Positions 30,871-38,212 of a stretch of DNA of 49,072 bases are shown in pieces. Source of the DNA: Collinsella sp. (GTDB lineage Bacteria > Actinomycetota > Coriobacteriia > Coriobacteriales > Coriobacteriaceae); the NCBI GenBank assembly GCA_019414545.1, contig DXLV01000002.1, positions 1 to 49,072 on the forward strand, in the 5' to 3' direction. The notes beneath the pieces are model-generated. The model ran no database searches. It was given only the letters and a program-made list of their open reading frames with translations, and was not told where the DNA came from. How positions within the stretch are numbered: position 1 is the stretch's first letter; each line of letters opens with the position of its first letter. The translations under genes were made by a program, and so were the position numbers.

Positions 30871-32289
30871 CTAACCTTCCTGCTCCTGATACTTCGAGAT
30901 AAGGTCTCGGTACCAATACCAGCTCTTTTTGGGGGTGCGCTCCAGATTGTTCTCGAAGTCGATATGGACAAGTCCGTATCGTTTTTCGTAGCCGTTGATC
31001 CAGCTATACAGATCCATCGTCGACCAGAGGTAGTAGCCCTCAACGCGCGCGCCGTCGCGCTTAGCCCTCATCATGTGCTCGATGAACTGGCCCAGAAGCT
31101 CGATGCGGTCATCATCGTGGATCATTCCGTCTGCGTCTGGTTGCTCATAGGCGCCATGTCCGTTTTCCGTAATAAAGATGCGGGGCGCGTCATAGCGCTC
31201 GTGGACATCCATGATGGTTGAATACATGCAACCTGGGAGTATTTCGCGGCCCCATTTATTGCGGGGAACATTGCTGTCGCGGGCGCTTTCAAACAAGGGC
31301 GCAATGCATTTTCCTTCGACCTTTTTGCTCGAACCGCCCTTATTGTTCGCCGAAACGGCAAGCTCTCCACCGTGCCAGTCGGTTACATACTCTCGGCAAT
31401 ACACGTTGAGTCCAATAAAATCGACTTTACCGTCTCTGAATTCTTCTACGTCATTTGGGGATCGATAGAGCGAGACGCCAAGTTTTTCAAGGATTTCGTC
31501 CATTTCTGGCGGCAGTTGACCCTGAAGCGCTGGTGCCAGAATCATGCGATTGGCGAAAAAGTCTGCGTATCGAAATACGTCATCAGGGTGCTCGGTTGCC
31601 GGGTCGAGTTCGACAACGCCGCCATCGTGGACGGCGCCGATGATGCCGTCGTAGCCCATTTGACGATATGTTCGGACTGCGAGTGCGCTCGCGCGCATCA
31701 GGTTGTACTGAAACTGCATGTACGACTGAACGTCGAGCGATCGATTGGGGGGATAGTTGCCCAACATGTTTACGCAGTAGCTGTAGAAATGCGGCTCGTT
31801 AACGGTAGCCCAGATTTTGACGCGGTCTCCAAAGCGCTCAAAGCAAATCTTGGCGTATTTGCAGAACCACTCTGCCATGTCGTTGTTCAGCCATCCGCCT
31901 TTGCAAGCAAGCGTGAATGGTAGATCGTAATGGAACAGCGTAACGTTGGGCTCTATGCCATTTTCGAGGCAACAATCAATGACCCGATTATAAAAATCGA
32001 TACCCTCTTCATTCACTTCGCCGATACCCGTGGGGATGATTCGACTCCATGAAAGAGAGAAGCGATAAGTGTTTTGTCCGCCTTCTTTCATCATGCGGAT
32101 ATCTTCTTCATAGCGATGGTAGAAGTCGCAAGATACATCACCGTCAACATGGTTGATGTTCTTATTGCTTGTGTGGCTAAAGAAATCCCACTCGCCAAGG
32201 CCTTTGCCGTCTTCGTTCCAGGCACCCTCGCACTGATAAGACGCCGTGGCGGAACCCCAGAGAAACGGCATGTTGTTCACGTTGTCCAT
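30871..32289 (-). CDS. 6-phospho-beta-glucosidase (GH1)
   Basis: Hydrolyses phosphorylated beta-glucosides delivered by the adjacent PTS permease. The 472-aa GH1 barrel shows the N-terminal WGSATASYQCEGAW, the acid/base Glu in WATVNEPHFYSY and the nucleophile Glu in IFITENGHGAY. The ATG at 32289 is preferred because AGGGGA lies just before it, and PFLWGSATA then follows directly. An upstream in-frame ATG would add six residues. It is first in the minus-strand operon and divergent from the RpiR regulator. Phosphorylated rather than free substrate is inferred from the PTS neighbour. Confidence 0.88.
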   Translation of the reverse strand: MDNVNNMPFLWGSATASYQCEGAWNEDGKGLGEWDFFSHTSNKNINHVDGDVSCDFYHRYEEDIRMMKEGGQNTYRFSLSWSRIIPTGIGEVNEEGIDFYNRVIDCCLENGIEPNVTLFHYDLPFTLACKGGWLNNDMAEWFCKYAKICFERFGDRVKIWATVNEPHFYSYCVNMLGNYPPNRSLDVQSYMQFQYNLMRASALAVRTYRQMGYDGIIGAVHDGGVVELDPATEHPDDVFRYADFFANRMILAPALQGQLPPEMDEILEKLGVSLYRSPNDVEEFRDGKVDFIGLNVYCREYVTDWHGGELAVSANNKGGSSKKVEGKCIAPLFESARDSNVPRNKWGREILPGCMYSTIMDVHERYDAPRIFITENGHGAYEQPDADGMIHDDDRIELLGQFIEHMMRAKRDGARVEGYYLWSTMDLYSWINGYEKRYGLVHIDFENNLERTPKKSWYWYRDLISKYQEQEG

Positions 32290-32360
32290 GAATCCCCTTT
32301 CCATCATTCAACACGGTGGATACGTGTGGCGGAATTACGATTAAGATGACGTCAACTGAT

Positions 32361-32398
32361 TTGAATCATAGGAGAACGACCAAAGCTGTTTGATTCAA
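32361..32398. promoter_or_regulatory. Candidate RpiR operator between divergent genes
   Basis: A perfect inverted repeat TTGAATCA (32361-32368) N22 TGATTCAA (32391-32398) lies in the divergent interval. TGACGTCA (32347-32354) is a second small palindrome nearby. The position fits a regulator controlling itself and the bgl operon. Confidence 0.5.
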
Positions 32399-32440
32399 TA
32401 AATGAACCATGATTTCGAGGAGAGCGGAAAGAGGGATCAC

Positions 32441-33274
32441 GTGAATATCAATGACTTCGATGTGCTCAATCGCATTAGCTCAATCATCAACAGCGAGTTT
32501 GGGTCAAACGATGCCGCCATCGCTCGATATCTCATCGCTCACATTGGGCGTTCGAGCGAAATCAATGTTGCCGCAATAACCCGCGATGCATTCGTGACCC
32601 GTTCCGCTGTTCGTCGTTTCTGCAATCGATTGGGCTACCAGTCTCTTAGCGATTTGAAAGAATCATTTACTCAATCAGTCTTTCCAAGCGACTTAAGCCA
32701 TCGAGAGGAGGAATTTGGCTACGAGGAGTACAGGGCAGAGCTCGACGTTCGCATGATCGAGATGTTCGCTGAGGTTGAAAGCGGCGTGTCCGATATCGCT
32801 ATTAAGCACCTTGCCGACGAAATTGATGGCCATAAAAACGTTGAAATCTGGTGCACCAATAATGTGAGCGCCAATCTCGTACGATTTCAGCAGGAAATGT
32901 TTTATGCGGGCAAGATAGTTCGCATAGTTGCTGGGGCCAACGTCGCGGAATTGAAAAACATGGGAGACGTTTCGCAGTCATTGATAATTCTCGTATCGGT
33001 CTCCGGGCTATTTGCGTCACAGGCACGTGAGTATCTTGATTGCCGTTCGGGCAGGAAGATTCTAATTACTGCGTTTAGCAACGATGACAAATCGAGGTCT
33101 TTTGACCGTGTATATCGTCTTGGTAATGCGGGAAACGGAATTGACCGACTCGGCGTTTATTCGAAATATGCCATGACTTATTTCTTCGACTTGCTATCGT
33201 CGTGTTACTTGAGTCGCTACCCCTGCACCAAGGGGGAGCCGCTCTATGGGTCTACTTTGGCCTGGCCCGAGTAG
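32441..33274 (+). CDS. RpiR-family transcriptional regulator
   Basis: A sugar-phosphate-sensing regulator. The 277-aa protein has an N-terminal RpiR helix-turn-helix (about 5-80, NVAAITRDAFVTRSAVRRFC) and a C-terminal SIS domain (about 110-250, VEIWCTNNVSANLV and LIILVSVSGLFASQ). The GTG at 32441 has GAGGGA just upstream. An in-frame ATG at 32402 lacks a ribosome site but would add 13 residues and cannot be excluded. Being divergent from the bgl operon, it probably controls it in response to a phosphorylated sugar. Codon use is more AT-rich than in the backbone genes. Confidence 0.8.
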   Translation: MNINDFDVLNRISSIINSEFGSNDAAIARYLIAHIGRSSEINVAAITRDAFVTRSAVRRFCNRLGYQSLSDLKESFTQSVFPSDLSHREEEFGYEEYRAELDVRMIEMFAEVESGVSDIAIKHLADEIDGHKNVEIWCTNNVSANLVRFQQEMFYAGKIVRIVAGANVAELKNMGDVSQSLIILVSVSGLFASQAREYLDCRSGRKILITAFSNDDKSRSFDRVYRLGNAGNGIDRLGVYSKYAMTYFFDLLSSCYLSRYPCTKGEPLYGSTLAWPE

Positions 33275-33304
33275 TTCGGCTCTATAGTTCTCCCGCCTAG
33301 AGAA

Positions 33305-33397
33305 TGAGCGTGGATAATCTGCCACTTTGGCCTCAGAAACACGCCAAAAGTGGGAGATTATCCACGCTCGATGTCAAACGGGAGAAAATCCACGCTC
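33305..33397. repeat. Family B repeat, copy 3
   Basis: Left arm 33305-33330 pairs with 33343-33369 (26-27 bases, about two differences). A third unit CGGGAGAAAATCCACGCTCG lies at 33379-33398. The layout matches copy 1. It marks the right edge of the beta-glucoside island. The remaining gap (33400-33613) holds nothing recognisable. Confidence 0.75.
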
Positions 33398-33613
33398 GAT
33401 TGTGCCGATGAAGGCCGATCACGACCTATGTAATAAGCGCAAGGGATCCGTTATCGAGGGTCGAGACTGCAGGCATACTCCATCACGCCAAAGTGTGCCC
33501 TTGGGAAATGACGCCGGCATTGCCAAATTCATCACTCCACATAATCAAACTCAACAAAATCGCAGGTAAAAGGTACATAGATACGCCCGGCACCGTGTAT
33601 CTAGAGGTTTTCG

Positions 33614-33643
33614 TTGACAGCCCCCAAGGTTGCATCGTATTAT
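33614..33643 (+). promoter_or_regulatory. Strong promoter of the tRNA-Tyr/Thr/Met array
   Basis: Perfect TTGACA (33614-33619), an 18-base spacer and TATTAT (33638-33643). The bases upstream of the -35 (AGAGGTTTTCG) closely match those before the rpmG promoter. Confidence 0.8.
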
Positions 33644-33705
33644 CTTTTTCGTTCGCGGGGGCGGCGGTCCAAAAGACCAAAGAACCAGCGGATACTTGAA
33701 CGATT

Positions 33706-33787
33706 GGGAGTTTGCCCGAGTGGTTAATGGGGACGGGCTGTAAACCCGTTGGCTCTGCCTACATAGGTTCGAATCCTATAGCTCCCA
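33706..33787 (+). tRNA. tRNA-Tyr (anticodon GTA)
   Basis: GGGAGTT pairs with AGCTCCC. The loop CTGTAAA gives anticodon GTA, and there is a long variable arm as expected for bacterial tRNA-Tyr. After the discriminator A the DNA reads CCC, not CCA, so the CCA end is probably added or completed enzymatically. Confidence 0.93.
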
Positions 33788-33797
33788 CCCGTCAAGT

Positions 33798-33873
33798 GCC
33801 TGTATAGCTCAGTCGGTAGAGCACTTCGTTGGTAACGAAGAGGTCACCAGTTCAAGTCTGGTTGCAGGCTCCA
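33798..33873 (+). tRNA. tRNA-Thr (anticodon GGT)
   Basis: 76 nt with encoded CCA. GCCTGTA pairs with TGCAGGC. The loop TTGGTAA between CTTCG and CGAAG gives anticodon GGT (Thr, codons ACC/ACU). It lies in an array with tRNA-Tyr and tRNA-Met. Confidence 0.95.
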
Positions 33874-33876
33874 TCC

Positions 33877-33953
33877 GGCGGTGTAGCTCAGTTGGTTAGA
33901 GCACACGGTTCATACCCGTGGCGTCACTGGTTCGAATCCAGTCACCGCTACCA
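33877..33953 (+). tRNA. tRNA-Met (anticodon CAT, elongator type)
   Basis: 77 nt with encoded CCA. GGCGGTG pairs with CACCGCT, with G-U at the first position. The initiator's mismatched first pair and the GGG/CCC of its anticodon stem are absent. The loop TTCATAC gives CAT. A lysidine-modified tRNA-Ile(CAT) cannot be fully excluded. Confidence 0.9.
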
Positions 33954-33964
33954 TAGGTAACACG

Positions 33965-34006
33965 GTGGCTTCTCAATAATATGTTGAGAGGCCACTATGG
34001 TATAAA
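33965..34006 (+). promoter_or_regulatory. tuf leader: hairpin and extended -10
   Basis: GTGGCTTCTCAA (33965-33976) pairs with TTGAGAGGCCAC (33984-33995). It lies between the tRNA array and tuf and may be a processing or attenuation structure. TGG followed by TATAAA (34001-34006) is a possible extended -10 for a tuf-only transcript. Confidence 0.5.
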
Positions 34007-34049
34007 GGCAAAGTCCCGTCCGGGGACGACCTGTTAAGAGGAGGGCTTT

Positions 34050-35240
34050 ATGGCCAAAGAGAAGTTTGAGCGCACTAAGCCGCATGTTAACATCGGCACC
34101 ATTGGTCACGTCGACCACGGCAAGACCACGCTGACCGCCGCCATCACCAAGGTTCTCTCTGAGACCGAGGGCTGCAAGGCTGACTTCACTGCGTTCGAGA
34201 ACATCGACAAGGCTCCCGAGGAGCGCGAGCGCGGCATCACGATCTCCGTCTCCCACGTCGAGTACGAGACTGCTGCCCGTCACTACGCTCACGTTGACTG
34301 CCCGGGCCACGCTGACTACGTCAAGAACATGATCACCGGTGCTGCTCAGATGGACGGCGCTATCCTGGTCATCGCCGCTACCGACGGCCCCATGGCTCAG
34401 ACTCGCGAGCACATCCTGCTCGCCCGTCAGGTCGGCGTTCCCTACATCGTCGTCTTCCTGAACAAGTGCGACATGGTCGACGATGACGAGCTCATCGACC
34501 TCGTCGAGATGGAGACCCGTGAGCTCCTCTCCGAGTACGATTTCCCCGGCGACGACATCCCCGTCATCCGTGGTTCCGCTCTGGGCGCTCTCGAGGGCGA
34601 CGCCAAGTGGATGGACGCTATCCGCGAGCTCATGAAGGCTGTCGACGAGTACATCCCGACGCCTGCTCGTAACAACGACCTCCCGTTCCTGATGGCCGTT
34701 GAGGACGTTATGACCATCTCCGGCCGTGGTACCGTTGCTACCGGCCGTGTCGAGCGCGGTGAGCTTAAGCTCAACGAGCCCGTCGAGATCGTCGGCATCA
34801 AGGATACCCAGAACACCGTCGTTACCGGTATCGAGATGTTCCGTAAGTCCATGGACTTCTGCGAGGCTGGCGACAACGTCGGTCTGCTGCTCCGCGGCAT
34901 CAAGCGCGAGGACATCGAGCGCGGCCAGGTTCTCTGCAAGCCCGGTTCGGTTACCCCGCACACCAAGTTCACCGGCGAGATCTACGTTCTGACCAAGGAG
35001 GAGGGCGGCCGTCACACCCCGTTCTTCGATGGTTATCGTCCTCAGTTCTACTTCCGTACCACCGACGTTACCGGTACGGTCAAGCTCCCCGAGGGCACCG
35101 AGATGGCTATGCCTGGTGACCACATCACCATCGAGGGCGACCTCATTCACCCGATCGCCATGGAGGAGGGCCTGCGCTTCGCTATCCGCGAGGGTGGCCA
35201 CACCGTCGGTTCGGGCATCGTCTCCACGATCATTGAGTAA
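34050..35240 (+). CDS. tuf: Elongation factor Tu
   Basis: A GTPase that delivers aminoacyl-tRNA to the ribosome. The 396-aa protein has the G motifs GHVDHGKTTL, DCPGHADY and NKCDMVDD, the switch I region RERGITI, and domains 2 and 3 of normal length. GAGG before the ATG is a good ribosome site. Codon use is strongly biased, as for a highly expressed gene. It follows three tRNA genes, similar to E. coli tufB behind its tRNA cluster, and precedes the secE-nusG-rplKA block. Confidence 0.97.
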   Translation: MAKEKFERTKPHVNIGTIGHVDHGKTTLTAAITKVLSETEGCKADFTAFENIDKAPEERERGITISVSHVEYETAARHYAHVDCPGHADYVKNMITGAAQMDGAILVIAATDGPMAQTREHILLARQVGVPYIVVFLNKCDMVDDDELIDLVEMETRELLSEYDFPGDDIPVIRGSALGALEGDAKWMDAIRELMKAVDEYIPTPARNNDLPFLMAVEDVMTISGRGTVATGRVERGELKLNEPVEIVGIKDTQNTVVTGIEMFRKSMDFCEAGDNVGLLLRGIKREDIERGQVLCKPGSVTPHTKFTGEIYVLTKEEGGRHTPFFDGYRPQFYFRTTDVTGTVKLPEGTEMAMPGDHITIEGDLIHPIAMEEGLRFAIREGGHTVGSGIVSTIIE

Positions 35241-35268
35241 ATTAGCTCTCTGATATAGTTGACTTAGA

Positions 35269-35303
35269 GAACCCGGCACTTATATGGGTGCCGGGTTCTT
35301 TTC
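35269..35303 (+). terminator. Rho-independent terminator of tuf
   Basis: GAACCCGGCAC (35269-35279) pairs perfectly with GTGCCGGGTTC (35288-35298), followed by TTTTCT. Confidence 0.9.
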
Positions 35304-35444
35304 TGCAATGGATATTGAGCCGTTGCTGGTGTCGAGAGGATCGATAATGGTCCTGGATGCACCGTCGATTAGCTTTCGATGGCTTCATTGATGTGTTCCT
35401 AATATGAATGGATCCACCGAGAACCAATTGACTCGAGGTTTTCA

Positions 35445-35472
35445 TTGACAGCACTTACGTGGAGCTGATAAA
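35445..35472 (+). promoter_or_regulatory. Promoter of rpmG and downstream genes
   Basis: Perfect TTGACA (35445-35450), a 16-base spacer and GATAAA (35467-35472). The upstream sequence CGAGGTTTTCA resembles that at the tRNA-array promoter. Confidence 0.65.
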
Positions 35473-35519
35473 GTAACAACTCGTGCCCGTACGGGGCGGA
35501 AATGAAAGGTTCAGGATAC

Positions 35520-35669
35520 ATGCGTACTCTAGTTACTCTTGCGTGCACTGAGTGCAAGCGCCGCAACTATACGACCACCAAGAACAAGTCGACCATGCCT
35601 GATCGTATGGAGATCAAGAAGTATTGCCCCTGGTGCCGTCACCACACGCTGCACAAAGAGACTCGCTAG
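35520..35669 (+). CDS. rpmG: Ribosomal protein L33 (zinc-ribbon form)
   Basis: A 49-aa large-subunit protein: MRTLVTLACTECKRRNYTTT at the start and CPWCRHHTLHKETR at the end. The Cys pairs C9/C12 and C36/C39 form a zinc ribbon, so this is the C+ (zinc-binding) paralogue type. It sits just before tRNA-Trp and secE, the usual place of rpmG in Gram-positives. It has its own promoter. Confidence 0.93.
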   Translation: MRTLVTLACTECKRRNYTTTKNKSTMPDRMEIKKYCPWCRHHTLHKETR

Positions 35670-35682
35670 TCTCTAGTCACAT

Positions 35683-35758
35683 ACGCCAGTAGTTCAATTG
35701 GTAGAGCATCGGTCTCCAAAACCGAGTGTTGAGGGTTCGAGTCCTTCCTGGCGTGCCA
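35683..35758 (+). tRNA. tRNA-Trp (anticodon CCA)
   Basis: 76 nt with encoded 3' CCA. ACGCCAG pairs with CTGGCGT. The loop CTCCAAA between TCGGT and ACCGA gives anticodon CCA (Trp). Its position between rpmG and secE is shared by many bacteria. Confidence 0.95.
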
Positions 35759-35767
35759 GTCATTATT

Positions 35768-35799
35768 CCGTAAGCTCCCACTTGGGGGCTTACGGTTTA
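35768..35799 (+). terminator. Hairpin terminator after tRNA-Trp
   Basis: CCGTAAGCTCCC (35768-35779) pairs with GGGGGCTTACGG (35784-35795) with one G-U pair, followed by TTTAC. The short T run suggests partial termination and some read-through into secE. Confidence 0.6.
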
Positions 35800-35834
35800 C
35801 TCATGTATAAGCGCATTGCGCGGAGGTAACCCAA

Positions 35835-36173
35835 ATGGCCAACAAGAAGAACAAGAAGAAGGCTCAGCAGCCGGCACCTGCCAACAGCGCTGCCGCCAAC
35901 TCCAAGGTTGAGGCCAAGAAGGCCGTTGCCAAGAAGAGCGAGAAGGCTGCGAAGTCCAAGAAGAACGAGAAGCCTGGTTTCTTCGCCCGCACCAAGAAGT
36001 ATTTCGCTTCGGTGAAGTCCGAGATGAAGCGTGTCACGTGGCCCGATAAGAAGGAGCTCGTGAACTACTCGGTCGTCGTTTGCGCTTCTCTGATCGTCGT
36101 CGGCGTCGTCATCGCTCTGCTCGATGCTGGCTTTGGCGAGGCTCTTGCTCTGTTCTCTGGATTGAGGGGCTAA
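35835..36173 (+). CDS. secE: Preprotein translocase subunit SecE
   Basis: An essential small subunit that clamps SecY. The 112-aa protein begins with about 50 Lys/Ala-rich residues, then the amphipathic helix with FASVKSEMKRVTWPDKKEL and one transmembrane helix (YSVVVCASLIVVGVVIALL). The Lys-rich extension is longer than in minimal SecE. nusG starts three bases after the stop. Confidence 0.93.
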   Translation: MANKKNKKKAQQPAPANSAAANSKVEAKKAVAKKSEKAAKSKKNEKPGFFARTKKYFASVKSEMKRVTWPDKKELVNYSVVVCASLIVVGVVIALLDAGFGEALALFSGLRG

Positions 36174-36176
36174 ACC

Positions 36177-36713
36177 ATGTCTAAGCGTTGGTACGTCGTT
36201 CACACTTACTCTGGATACGAGAACCGCGTTAAGTCCGATCTTGAGCATCGCATCGAGACCATGGGCATGCAGGACCGTATCTTTGATATCGAGATTCCTA
36301 TGGAGCGCGTCACCGAGATCAAAGAGGGTGGCAAGCGCGAGACCAAGGATTCCAAGATCTTCCCGGGTTACGTCCTGGTTCGCATGGAGATGGATGACGA
36401 TGCGTGGACGTGTGTTCGCAACACGCCCGGTGTCACCGGTTTCCTGGGCGGCAACGGCAAGCCCGCTCCGCTTTCCCGCGACGAGTACAATAAGATGACT
36501 CGTCGTCCCGGTAAGGGCGATTCGCCCAAGCGTACGTCGGTTGATATTGAGGTCGGTACGTCCGTCCGCGTCACCGATGGCCCGCTTACCGACTTTGATG
36601 GCAAGGTCTCCGAGGTTAACACCGAGGCCGGCAAGCTCAAGGTCACGCTGATGATCTTTGGCCGCGAGACGCCGGTCGAGCTAGACTTTAACCAGGTCGC
36701 TGTCATCGCTTAA
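36177..36713 (+). CDS. nusG: Transcription termination/antitermination factor NusG
   Basis: Binds RNA polymerase and Rho or the ribosome. The 178-aa protein has the N-terminal NGN domain (KRWYVVHTYSGYENRVK, then KIFPGYVLVRMEM) and a C-terminal KOW domain (VRVTDGPLTDFDGKVSEV). It is translationally close to secE, as in nearly all bacteria. It is followed by a 120-base gap before rplK with no clear promoter or terminator. Confidence 0.95.
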   Translation: MSKRWYVVHTYSGYENRVKSDLEHRIETMGMQDRIFDIEIPMERVTEIKEGGKRETKDSKIFPGYVLVRMEMDDDAWTCVRNTPGVTGFLGGNGKPAPLSRDEYNKMTRRPGKGDSPKRTSVDIEVGTSVRVTDGPLTDFDGKVSEVNTEAGKLKVTLMIFGRETPVELDFNQVAVIA

Positions 36714-36833
36714 GTTTTCGTCCGTTCGCGCGAGCGTGCTTCTTCTGTGACTGCTCATCTCAGGAGTGCTTCTAACACGTGCGTGCTTACGATATAGCAA
36801 GTACTTCACACTCGTGATTCGAAAGGAATGACC

Positions 36834-37262
36834 ATGGCTGAGAAGAAGGTTGCCAACGTCATTAAGCTCCAGATTCCTGCTGGTGCAGCTAACCCCGCTC
36901 CTCCCGTCGGCCCCGCCCTGGGCGCTGCTGGCGTGAACATCATGCAGTTCTGCCAGGCCTTTAACGCCGAGACGCAGGACAAGAAGGGCGACATCATCCC
37001 CGTTGAGATTTCTGTCTACGAGGATAAGTCCTTCTCCTTCATCACCAAGACCCCGCCGGCGGCTCACCTCATCAAGAAGGAGCTGAACCTCAAGTCTGGT
37101 TCCGCTAAGCCCCAGGCTGACAAGGTCGGTCAGCTCTCCCAGGAGCAGCTCACCAAGATCGCCGAGATCAAGATGCCGGACCTCAATGCCAACGACATTG
37201 ACGCCGCCAAGAAGATCATCGCCGGTACCGCCCGCTCCATGGGCGTCACCATCGCTGAGTAG
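36834..37262 (+). CDS. rplK: Ribosomal protein L11
   Basis: Part of the GTPase-associated centre of the large subunit. The 142-aa protein has the N-terminal domain with LQIPAGAANPAPPVGPALG and GVNIMQFCQAFNA, and the RNA-binding C-terminal domain ending GTARSMGVTI. Of two in-frame ATGs, 36834 is chosen since GGA (36825-36827) lies six bases before it and none before 36828; MAEKKV is also the usual family start. Confidence 0.96.
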   Translation: MAEKKVANVIKLQIPAGAANPAPPVGPALGAAGVNIMQFCQAFNAETQDKKGDIIPVEISVYEDKSFSFITKTPPAAHLIKKELNLKSGSAKPQADKVGQLSQEQLTKIAEIKMPDLNANDIDAAKKIIAGTARSMGVTIAE

Positions 37263-37280
37263 CGATTTCTTTAGGTAATG

Positions 37281-37306
37281 ACGGGTGCTCCGACCGGGGC
37301 GCCCGT
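37281..37306 (+). terminator. Hairpin between rplK and rplA
   Basis: ACGGGTGCTCC (37281-37291) pairs with GGGGCGCCCGT (37296-37306) with two G-U pairs. Little T follows, so it may only attenuate or stabilise the rplK end. Confidence 0.5.
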
Positions 37307-37334
37307 TATATGTGTGCAATAGGGCACACGATAC

Positions 37335-37367
37335 GATGTGGGAGGGCTCACGCCCGTTTAACCACAG
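37335..37367 (+). promoter_or_regulatory. Putative L1-binding leader of rplA
   Basis: TGTGG (37337-37341) pairs with CCACA (37362-37366) and inside it GGGC (37344-37347) pairs with GCCC (37352-37355). The asymmetric loops read GA on one side and GTTTAA on the other. This GTGGGAG...ACCAC layout resembles L1 leaders known from Gram-positive rplA genes. It overlaps the ribosome-binding site, fitting translational feedback. Confidence 0.55.
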
Positions 37368-37379
37368 GAGGTAATGCAC

Positions 37380-38087
37380 ATGGCTAAGCATGGTAAGAGC
37401 TATAACGCCGCTGCCGAGAAGATCGACCGCGCCACGCTCTACACCCCCCTTCAGGCTGCCAAGCTCATCAAGGAGCTCGACACCGCCAAGTTCGACGAGA
37501 CCGTCGAGGCCCACTTCCGTCTGGGCATCGATACTCGTAAGGCTGACCAGAACATCCGTGGTTCCATCTCCCTGCCTCACGGCACCGGCAAGACCGTTCG
37601 TGTTGCCGTTTTCGCCGAGGGCGAGAAGGCCCGCGAGGCCGAGGCTGCCGGCGCTGATATCATCGGTTCCGACGAGCTCGTCGCCCAGATTCAGAAGGGC
37701 GAGATCATCTTCGACGCCGCTATCGCTACGCCGAACATGATGGCCAAGGTTGGCCGCATCGGTAAGATCCTTGGTCCCCGTGGCCTCATGCCGAACCCCA
37801 AGCTCGGCACCGTGACCATGGACGTCGCCAAGATGGTCTCCGAGCTCAAGGCTGGTCGCGTTGAGTACCGCGCCGACCGCTATGGCATCTGCCACGTGCC
37901 CCTGGGCAAGAAGTCCTTCTCTGAGCAGCAGCTCGTCGAGAACTACGCTGCCCTGTACACCGAGATCCTGCGCGTCAAGCCCTCTTCTGCTAAGGGTAAG
38001 TACGTCAAGTCCATCTCCGTGTCTTCCACCATGGGCCCTGGCGTCAAGGTCGATCCCGCTGTCCAGCGTGACTTCCTGGCTGAGTAA
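37380..38087 (+). CDS. rplA: Ribosomal protein L1
   Basis: Forms the mobile L1 stalk and represses its own synthesis by binding its mRNA. The 235-aa protein shows SVSS near the end, GRIGKILGPRGLMPNPKLGT (the family signature) and TLYTPLQAAKLIKEL. GGAGG (37367-37371) is eight bases from ATG 37380 but only two from ATG 37374, so 37380 is chosen. rplJ and rplL, which often follow, are not present next to it. Confidence 0.96.
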   Translation: MAKHGKSYNAAAEKIDRATLYTPLQAAKLIKELDTAKFDETVEAHFRLGIDTRKADQNIRGSISLPHGTGKTVRVAVFAEGEKAREAEAAGADIIGSDELVAQIQKGEIIFDAAIATPNMMAKVGRIGKILGPRGLMPNPKLGTVTMDVAKMVSELKAGRVEYRADRYGICHVPLGKKSFSEQQLVENYAALYTEILRVKPSSAKGKYVKSISVSSTMGPGVKVDPAVQRDFLAE

Positions 38088-38123
38088 CTAACAGTTACTG
38101 CCTGAGCAAAGTAAGCATTGCTA

Positions 38124-38163
38124 AAGAAACCCGGTTCTGCCTCGTGCAGGACCGGGTTTCTTG
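38124..38163 (+). terminator. Terminator of rplA
   Basis: GAAACCCGGTTCTGC (38126-38140) pairs with GCAGGACCGGGTTTC (38146-38160) with one G-U pair, followed by TTGCT. A very strong stem with a short T tract. Confidence 0.75.
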
Positions 38164-38179
38164 CTATCGCGTCAAAAGC

Positions 38180-38210
38180 ACCACAAAGGGGACAGTGTCC
38201 CCTTTGTGGT
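38180..38210. repeat. Family A palindromic repeat, copy 4 (perfect)
   Basis: ACCACAAAGGGGACA (38180-38194) and TGTCCCCTTTGTGGT (38196-38210) are perfect complements around a single G. It lies three bases from the stop of the minus-strand phosphoesterase gene and between convergent genes. Confidence 0.85.
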
Positions 38211-38212
38211 GG

